This document shows positions 59,424-64,000 of a stretch of 64,000 nt of DNA, in pieces. A program made the position numbers and the translations under genes. This DNA is from Arthrobacter sp. NicSoilB4. GTDB lineage: Bacteria; Actinomycetota; Actinomycetes; Actinomycetales; Micrococcaceae. The DNA lies in contig NZ_AP024653.1 of assembly GCF_019977335.1 (NCBI RefSeq), positions 3,410,001 through 3,474,000 on the forward strand, read 5' to 3'. How positions within the stretch are numbered: the stretch's first letter is position 1; every line of letters starts with the position of its first letter. The notes beneath the pieces were generated by a model, which saw nothing but the letters and a program-made list of their open reading frames with translations, was not told the DNA's origin and searched no databases.

Positions 59424-60088
59424 GCACCACGGAGCTAGACCTCGTTCACCCGCTCTGCATTGAACTCGTCCAGGCAGGGGCGCATCTGGCCGCTTTGGGA
59501 TTGAGCCCGGGTTCCAGCGGCAACCTTAGTGTGCGCATCGGGGACACCATTGTCATGTCGCCCACAGGAGCGGACCTGGCGTCGCTTGAGGCCGACAAGC
59601 TCTCCCGGCTCACCCTTGCCGGGGAATTCCTGGATGGGCCCAAGGCTTCCAAGGAATTCCCGCTCCATCAGGCGATGTACGCCCGGGATCCTTCCGCGGT
59701 TTCCGTGGTGCATCTGCATTCGCCCCACGCCGCCGCCCTCTCCTGCACGGAACCTTGGGCGGCGCACAGCGCGCTGCCGCCGATCACCCCGTATCTGGTC
59801 ATGCGCGTCGGACAGGTCCCGCTCATTCCCTACGCTGCACCGGGCAACGTCTCCCAAGGCGAGCATATCGATGGGCTCGACTTGGACTTCAGGGCGATCT
59901 TGCTTCAAAACCACGGCCCGCTCACTGCGGGAACGTCGGTTCAGCAGGCCGTGGATGCGATTATCGAAATTGAGGAGGCCGCCAAACTCGTCCTCCTGCT
60001 GCAGGATCGACCCACCCGTTTGCTGACCGACCCGGAGATACGTGAACTGACGCGAACGTATGGCACGTCATGGGCCACGGCAGTCTGA
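59420..60088 (+). CDS. otnC: 3-oxo-tetronate 4-phosphate decarboxylase-like class II aldolase
   Basis: A 222-residue class II aldolase/adducin-family enzyme. 'GLSPGSSGNLSVRIGDTIVM' and 'MSPTGADLASLEADKLSRL' bind phosphate, 'VVHLHSPHAAALS' gives two zinc histidines and 'LLQNHGPLTAG' the third. With OtnK it should convert a 3-oxo-tetronate 4-phosphate to dihydroxyacetone phosphate and CO2. No OtnI isomerase is in the window. Confidence 0.9.
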   Translation: MSTTELDLVHPLCIELVQAGAHLAALGLSPGSSGNLSVRIGDTIVMSPTGADLASLEADKLSRLTLAGEFLDGPKASKEFPLHQAMYARDPSAVSVVHLHSPHAAALSCTEPWAAHSALPPITPYLVMRVGQVPLIPYAAPGNVSQGEHIDGLDLDFRAILLQNHGPLTAGTSVQQAVDAIIEIEEAAKLVLLLQDRPTRLLTDPEIRELTRTYGTSWATAV

Positions 60089-60281
60089 CTGGGCGCGCAT
60101 CCAATAAGAGCGGCGTATGGCAGGAGGACTTGACCACGCCGTTTAGAACTACGCCAGCACAACTGGGTTGGAGTCGGGGTCGTCCCAGGTTGGCCAAGTG
60201 CAGGCCATAGCTAATGGTCTGCACTTGGTCCCATTTCCCTACGTTCAAACGCAACCGAACCGGGTGTTTAGAATCGCGGTC

Positions 60282-60647
60282 TCAACAGTGCCGGCACCGG
60301 AGTCGTGATGACGATTTCGGCTTCGTCCGCGCCCGCTGCCTGCGAGCACCGCCGCCGCTGCCACCACCACCGCCCTCATCAGTCAGAACTGCGTTTCTTG
60401 CGTCCCAAGCGCGACCGGCTAGGTCGTTGGCCGCGTCCCATATACTCGACTGACTGAACGCCGTTACGTCCAACCCAGGGTTCGCTGTCGTGGAAACCAC
60501 GAGAGCTGGCGTATTGCCTTCGGCTGTTATTAGTGCTTTTCGACTGTGCGTCATCGCACGAGTTCGGTCTCCCTGGCGGGATTTTACAGGTATTGCAGCA
60601 AACACACCGGGCGCGTGTGCAACCGGCTTAAACGAAATCTTAGTCAT
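60282..60647 (-). CDS. Hypothetical protein, divergent from nuclease gene
   Basis: A 121-residue protein I do not recognise. It starts MTKISFKPVAHAPGVFAAIP after GGAGAG six bases upstream, which makes translation credible. The middle is helical ('SSIWDAANDLAGRAWDARNA'). A glycine run (GGGGGSGGG) follows, then a basic tail rich in Arg/Lys ending 'SSSRLRCRHC'. The frame extends upstream to 60737 but the ribosome-binding site favours 60647. Base composition matches the surrounding island rather than the host. It might be a partner of the nuclease gene or a stray ORF. Confidence 0.45.
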   Translation of the reverse strand: MTKISFKPVAHAPGVFAAIPVKSRQGDRTRAMTHSRKALITAEGNTPALVVSTTANPGLDVTAFSQSSIWDAANDLAGRAWDARNAVLTDEGGGGGSGGGARRQRARTKPKSSSRLRCRHC

Positions 60648-61075
60648 TTTCTCTCCGTTGATCCCCAAGCTTCGGAGTTGTTTAACAAATGAGGAAGCAT
60701 GAGCTTCACAATCGGCGATGTCCCCCTGCAGCGTCAAGATTCAGCGCGGGAATAATCGGCACACATGCATAAGTTTTTGGCAAGTCAGACTCTGATTTAT
60801 CCCCCCAATCATCGACTTAACTCGTCATCGTCCTCGCAGGAGACCCGAAAGTCAACGGCGACTGCTGACGGTTGATTCAGCGCGGGAGTCTTGACCACGC
60901 GGCCAGCTTTCAGCCGCGAGAGCGAAAGCGCTCGTTATCGATTTGCAGCGCCTTGTATAAGTAAAGATTGCCGGCGGACTATCGCGGGCCTCAGCGCTGA
61001 AACCGGGCCGCAGCTCCCCAAACACGGGTCGATTACAGATTCCTGAAGCGATGTTCAAAGAAGGATTGTGGTGGT

Positions 61076-61081
61076 TATGAT
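61076..61081 (+). promoter_or_regulatory. -10 element of leaderless nuclease-gene promoter
   Basis: TATGAT is followed by exactly six bases and then the ATG at 61088, so the mRNA should start at that A. A weak -35-like TTCAAA (61054-61059) is 16 bases upstream. Confidence 0.65.
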
Positions 61082-61087
61082 GCGGTC

Positions 61088-63298
61088 ATGCCGAACCCGC
61101 GATTGTCCCTCGCCCTGGAACGTATTGGCCCTGGAGACTGGGAGATATTCGAGAAGTTCGCGTCGGAGTTCTTAGCCGTCGAATATCCGGCCCTGCGGAC
61201 GATGGCAGCTCCGAACGGAGACAAGGGCAGGGACGCGGAGATATTCACGATTGACGGCGTGCCAAAGGTCGCATTTCAGTATTCGGTCACGCCGAGCTGG
61301 AAGACGAAAATTACGAGCACGCTGGGCACCCTCAGGGAGAATTTTCCTTCGGTCAGCACCATGGTCTACCTGACCAACCAGATGATTGGGCCGGCTGCCG
61401 ATGAACTAAGGGAAGAGTCCCGACGTGATCGGAATATAACCGTAGATATCCGAGACCGGTCGTGGTTTGTGGACCGTGAGGTGTCCTATCCTCAACGACG
61501 AGTGGCAAGTGAAGAGCTGGCAAAGAGATTCGTCGACCCGCTCCTGTCCAAACGAGGGGTCATCGACAGAATATCGACGTTGACGGCGGACGAAAGCAAG
61601 GTCGCGGTGCTGCACTTGGCACTCGACGACGAAGATCAGGCGACGGATGAGAGTCTTACCAAGAGCTGCTTCGATTCATTGGTATTGGCGGCACTTCACG
61701 ATTCGAGCGGAGACAACAGGCTCAGCCTGAGCGAGATCCAAGACGGCGTCGCCCTCCGCATGCCCGTGGGGAAGCGAGGGCAAATCGATGCCCTGACCCT
61801 GAGCGCTTTGAACCGCCTGTCCCGGAAGGGGCCCATTAAACAGCACAAATCAGCTTCAGGGTCCGGGGACACCTTCCATCTCAGTTTCGATGAGGCCAAA
61901 AAGATCAATGATCAGACAGCCAAATTCCTCCTTGACGAAGCTGTTTTGGATGCAGAACTCGTTGCGGCCGTTCGCGCCGTCGAAGTGCCGAAGGAACTGA
62001 GCGAGGCCCAGTTGACGGAGATCTCCCGCGAGTTGCGAACTGCCTTGGACGAAACACTCCTCGAACGAGGTGAGTCTTTTGCCGAAGCCGTGGAAACAGG
62101 AGAGCCGTTCCAGCTCAGCCCCGTAGCCATAGCGGACAAAATCACCGCAGGTGGGGGCATCAATGAGCTCGGTTCTGATGCCGCGGCCGCGGCCATAATG
62201 CATGTACTGGAGCAGCCTTCGCCCCAAACACAGTCCCACCTTCGGCGGCTGGCTGACGCCTACACGCTTTTCGCTTTCCTGAAACAGACCCCGGACGTCC
62301 AGAAAGTCATGCTCAACGTCTTCAGTGAGGGCGACATATGGATGGACACCACCGCGATCCTGCCGCTTATCGGGGAGAGCCTGGTGGACGATCCGGAAGA
62401 GCGCCACTTTACGATCCTGATGCGGGCAGCGGTCGACGCCGGGTTGCTTCTGTTCGTAACGGAAGGGGTCGTGGAAGAAGTTGAAAGACACCTGAACCTG
62501 GCCGTTGCCTATGGTCACAACAGGACGTCGACGTGGACGGGAAGGGTCCCGTTCCTCTACTCGGCCTTCGTGCTCTCGGGTCGGCCAGAGACTGAATTCT
62601 TGGACTGGCAAAGGGACATCTGCGGACGCGAACAGCCGTTGCAGGACGTCAGCGACTACCTCGCCGACGAATTCTCGATCCAGACCAGGAACCTCCTGGA
62701 GTACTCCGATGCCGCATCGATCGAACTCCGGGGCGCCGTTCAGGAACTATGGAATCAGACTCACGAGCGAAGGCGCCAAAGAGGCGACTACGGAGCCGAC
62801 CAAGGAACGCGGTCCCGCCTGGTTGCCCACGACGTTGAAAATTCAGTCGGCGTCATCGAGTACCGGCGCACGATTGGACCATCCCCCATGGGCTACCTGG
62901 CATGGTGGCTGACGTTCGATGGGACCGCAATGAAAATGAAGGACCACCTCCGGGAACGCCTCGGCCCTCATGCGCCGCCGTCGCCCGTCCTGAGCCCGGA
63001 TTTCCTCACTCAATTGCTCCGGTTGGGCCCCCTCCGCACTGCCATCGAGCAGGATCTGCGAGTGCAGTTGCCCCTGCTCACAGACATGAGCGTCAATCAC
63101 TACGCGCCGCAGGCCCTGCTCGATTTGGCACGAGAAACCAGAGAAAAGTCGTCGAGTCAGAATGAACGTGTGGTGCGTCGCGAAGTCCGCGACGCCGTGA
63201 ACCGTGCAAGACAGCAGATGGGTCCGGCGGCGGTAGGCGGCGTTCGGGCGATGGAGGATCGAATTTCAGCTTCCATCAAGCGTCAGTCACCCCAATGA
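61088..63298 (+). CDS. Putative defence protein: Mrr-like nuclease, winged helix and PIN domain
   Basis: A 736-residue soluble protein. Residues about 15-130 resemble an Mrr/PD-(D/E)xK restriction nuclease: 'WEIFEKFASEFL', 'NGDKGRDAEIF' (Asp49, Glu51) and 'VAFQYSVTPSWKTKI' (Gln64, Lys72), then 'STMVYLTNQ'. Residues about 190-265 look like a winged helix. Residues about 415-615 fit a PIN nuclease: Asp420 in 'IWMDTTAILP', Glu463/464 in 'VTEGVVEEVERHL', Asp582 in 'AHDVENSVGVIEYR' and Asp611 in 'WWLTFDGTA'. The tail is helical and basic. Two nucleases in one chain, a foreign-looking base composition and no metabolic neighbours suggest phage or plasmid defence. The domain calls are by eye. Confidence 0.72.
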   Translation: MPNPRLSLALERIGPGDWEIFEKFASEFLAVEYPALRTMAAPNGDKGRDAEIFTIDGVPKVAFQYSVTPSWKTKITSTLGTLRENFPSVSTMVYLTNQMIGPAADELREESRRDRNITVDIRDRSWFVDREVSYPQRRVASEELAKRFVDPLLSKRGVIDRISTLTADESKVAVLHLALDDEDQATDESLTKSCFDSLVLAALHDSSGDNRLSLSEIQDGVALRMPVGKRGQIDALTLSALNRLSRKGPIKQHKSASGSGDTFHLSFDEAKKINDQTAKFLLDEAVLDAELVAAVRAVEVPKELSEAQLTEISRELRTALDETLLERGESFAEAVETGEPFQLSPVAIADKITAGGGINELGSDAAAAAIMHVLEQPSPQTQSHLRRLADAYTLFAFLKQTPDVQKVMLNVFSEGDIWMDTTAILPLIGESLVDDPEERHFTILMRAAVDAGLLLFVTEGVVEEVERHLNLAVAYGHNRTSTWTGRVPFLYSAFVLSGRPETEFLDWQRDICGREQPLQDVSDYLADEFSIQTRNLLEYSDAASIELRGAVQELWNQTHERRRQRGDYGADQGTRSRLVAHDVENSVGVIEYRRTIGPSPMGYLAWWLTFDGTAMKMKDHLRERLGPHAPPSPVLSPDFLTQLLRLGPLRTAIEQDLRVQLPLLTDMSVNHYAPQALLDLARETREKSSSQNERVVRREVRDAVNRARQQMGPAAVGGVRAMEDRISASIKRQSPQ

Positions 63299-63305
63299 CA
63301 CCGGC

Positions 63306-64000
63306 CTATATGCCCGGCTCTTCTTCCTCCGCAAGCCTGATCATGCGCAGTTCGTCTTCCACCGCGTGGGAGGGCCAATACTCCTTCGCCAGCTCGCTTG
63401 CCCGGACTTTGTCTGCTGACGGTACGAGCTTGCCCAGCAGCCCGGCAGCCTGAAGCAGGGCGATCAGCGCCGTGGTCCTGGCATCGGGTGCCTCGGCCTC
63501 AGGCTTGGCGGCAGCGGGCGTCCCCGCATCGGCGCTCTTGGTAGCGGGCGTGCCGGCATCAGGTGCAGCGGCGGGAGCCGCCCCGGGTTCCGACGGCGCA
63601 CCGCCGAGTGCCGTCTGGATCGTTTCCAGGAGCGCCGCCTCCGGGGTGTGGTCCTTCTCCGGGTACCGCGTCGACTTGAACACGCCCAGGTGTTTCTCGC
63701 CCACATGTTCCACGATGCCCAGCGCCGCCATCCCTTCGTAGACACGCTGCACTTCGGCCCGGCCCTCCAACATCGAGACCCACCGCTTGGGAGTGTGGGG
63801 CCGGGATTTGCCGCGGATGAGCTCCAGCTCGTGCTGGAGGTCCGTTTGCGGGGCGGTGCCGGTGGCCCTGACATGCTTCCCCTCCAGCCCGATGGCACCG
63901 ATCAACTCCAGCTCGGCCAGGATCGCCCCGGCCAAAGTGGTCCTGAGTGCGTACATCGGCACCTTGGGTTTGCCGTCCTGGTCGTTCGTTGCGAGAAGGA
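63306..64000 (-). CDS. GPP34 (GOLPH3-like) family protein, copy 2, 5' partial
   Basis: The frame runs off the right edge, so the start is missing. It parallels copy 1 at 31 kb closely: 'LLATNDQDGKPKVPMYALRT', 'LAGAILAELELIGAIGLEGK', 'LELIRGKSRPHTPKRWVSML' and 'KSTRYPEKDHTPEAALLETI', then a shorter Ala/Pro linker and the same tail ending 'LAEEEEPGI'. The two copies share most residues in the core but differ in the linker, so they are paralogues rather than a recent repeat. It converges on the nuclease gene with seven bases between the stops. Confidence 0.85.
   Translation of the reverse strand, partial: LLATNDQDGKPKVPMYALRTTLAGAILAELELIGAIGLEGKHVRATGTAPQTDLQHELELIRGKSRPHTPKRWVSMLEGRAEVQRVYEGMAALGIVEHVGEKHLGVFKSTRYPEKDHTPEAALLETIQTALGGAPSEPGAAPAAAPDAGTPATKSADAGTPAAAKPEAEAPDARTTALIALLQAAGLLGKLVPSADKVRASELAKEYWPSHAVEDELRMIRLAEEEEPGI

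Larger units (their letters stand above)
60089..61087. other. Low-GC intergenic segment with short repeats
   Basis: A one-kilobase stretch clearly richer in A+T than its surroundings, between otnC and the large nuclease gene. It holds one plausible gene (60282-60647, minus) and two short direct-repeat pairs: GATTCAGCGCGGGA at 60738-60751 and 60874-60887, and CTTGACCACGC at 60129-60139 and 60890-60900. I see no tRNA, integrase or transposase in it. Composition suggests recent acquisition together with the gene to its right. Confidence 0.5.

Noticed and set aside
1..64000. rRNA, tRNA, CRISPR arrays, insertion sequences, integrase-flanked att sites
   Set aside because: I found no clover-leaf with a TTCGA loop, no regularly spaced repeats and no transposase or integrase motifs. 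Reading by eye could miss a degenerate tRNA; tRNAscan-SE would settle it.

Overview
The window is high-GC DNA with densely packed genes. Its gene content (DUF6221, DUF998, GPP34, DUF4097, ArfB, IclR- and DeoR-controlled sugar and acid catabolism) fits an aerobic, soil-type actinobacterium of the Micrococcaceae, most like Arthrobacter or Pseudarthrobacter. That placement is an inference from gene families and codon use. I saw no rRNA, tRNA, CRISPR array, insertion sequence or replication origin.

Layout. (1) 1-0.9 kb: two DUF202 membrane proteins. (2) 0.9-11.2 kb: an alpha-galactoside utilisation locus with ABC permeases, solute-binding protein and GH36 alpha-galactosidase, a divergent LacI regulator with two operator-like palindromes, galK-galT, and a divergent DeoR regulator. 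(3) 11.3-18.3 kb: housekeeping and accessory genes (ArfB, hydrolases, a CPA-type antiporter, a PQ-loop-like protein), including a SnoaL-like gene and a MOSC gene that are both frameshifted. (4) 18.4-27.8 kb: an IclR-controlled carboxylate locus with tctB-tctA-tctC, an RraA-type aldolase-like gene, a DUF1932-type dehydrogenase, an incomplete TRAP permease pair, a cyclase-family hydrolase and an MFS exporter. (5) 28.2-31.9 kb: an NYN-domain protein, a HAD phosphatase, a GPP34 protein and a transporter remnant. (6) 32.0-35.3 kb: a PAP2-DedA-response regulator-histidine kinase operon preceded by a PmrA-box-like direct repeat. (7) 35.3-42.4 kb: VOC proteins (one with a nonsense codon), oxidoreductases, hydrolases and an AlkD-like protein. 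(8) 42.5-45.8 kb: an RHH regulator-DUF4097-DrrA-DrrB efflux operon with its operator inside the core promoter. (9) 45.8-54.4 kb: DUF998, an ArsR/MFS pair, an orphan HATPase, and an etfB-etfA-cytochrome b unit with an unusual repeat-bearing N terminus. (10) 54.6-60.1 kb: a four-carbon sugar-acid (threonate/erythronate-like) locus with DeoR regulator, 3-hydroxyacyl-CoA-dehydrogenase-type oxidoreductase, MHS transporter, otnK and otnC. (11) 60.1-63.3 kb: a compositionally different segment carrying a 736-residue protein that I read as Mrr-like nuclease + winged helix + PIN nuclease, probably a single-gene defence system, with a divergent unknown gene. (12) The window ends in a second GPP34 gene.

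How the genes work together. Region 2 imports and hydrolyses alpha-galactosides and feeds galactose through GalK and GalT. Region 4 appears to import and degrade an unidentified oxo- or hydroxy-carboxylic acid. Region 10 should convert a tetronate to dihydroxyacetone phosphate by oxidation, phosphorylation and decarboxylation. The most novel-looking items are the fused two-nuclease protein at 61.1-63.3 kb, the ETF-cytochrome b unit, and several well-defined operator arrays. Many starts sit exactly six bases after a -10-like hexamer, which suggests common leaderless transcription.
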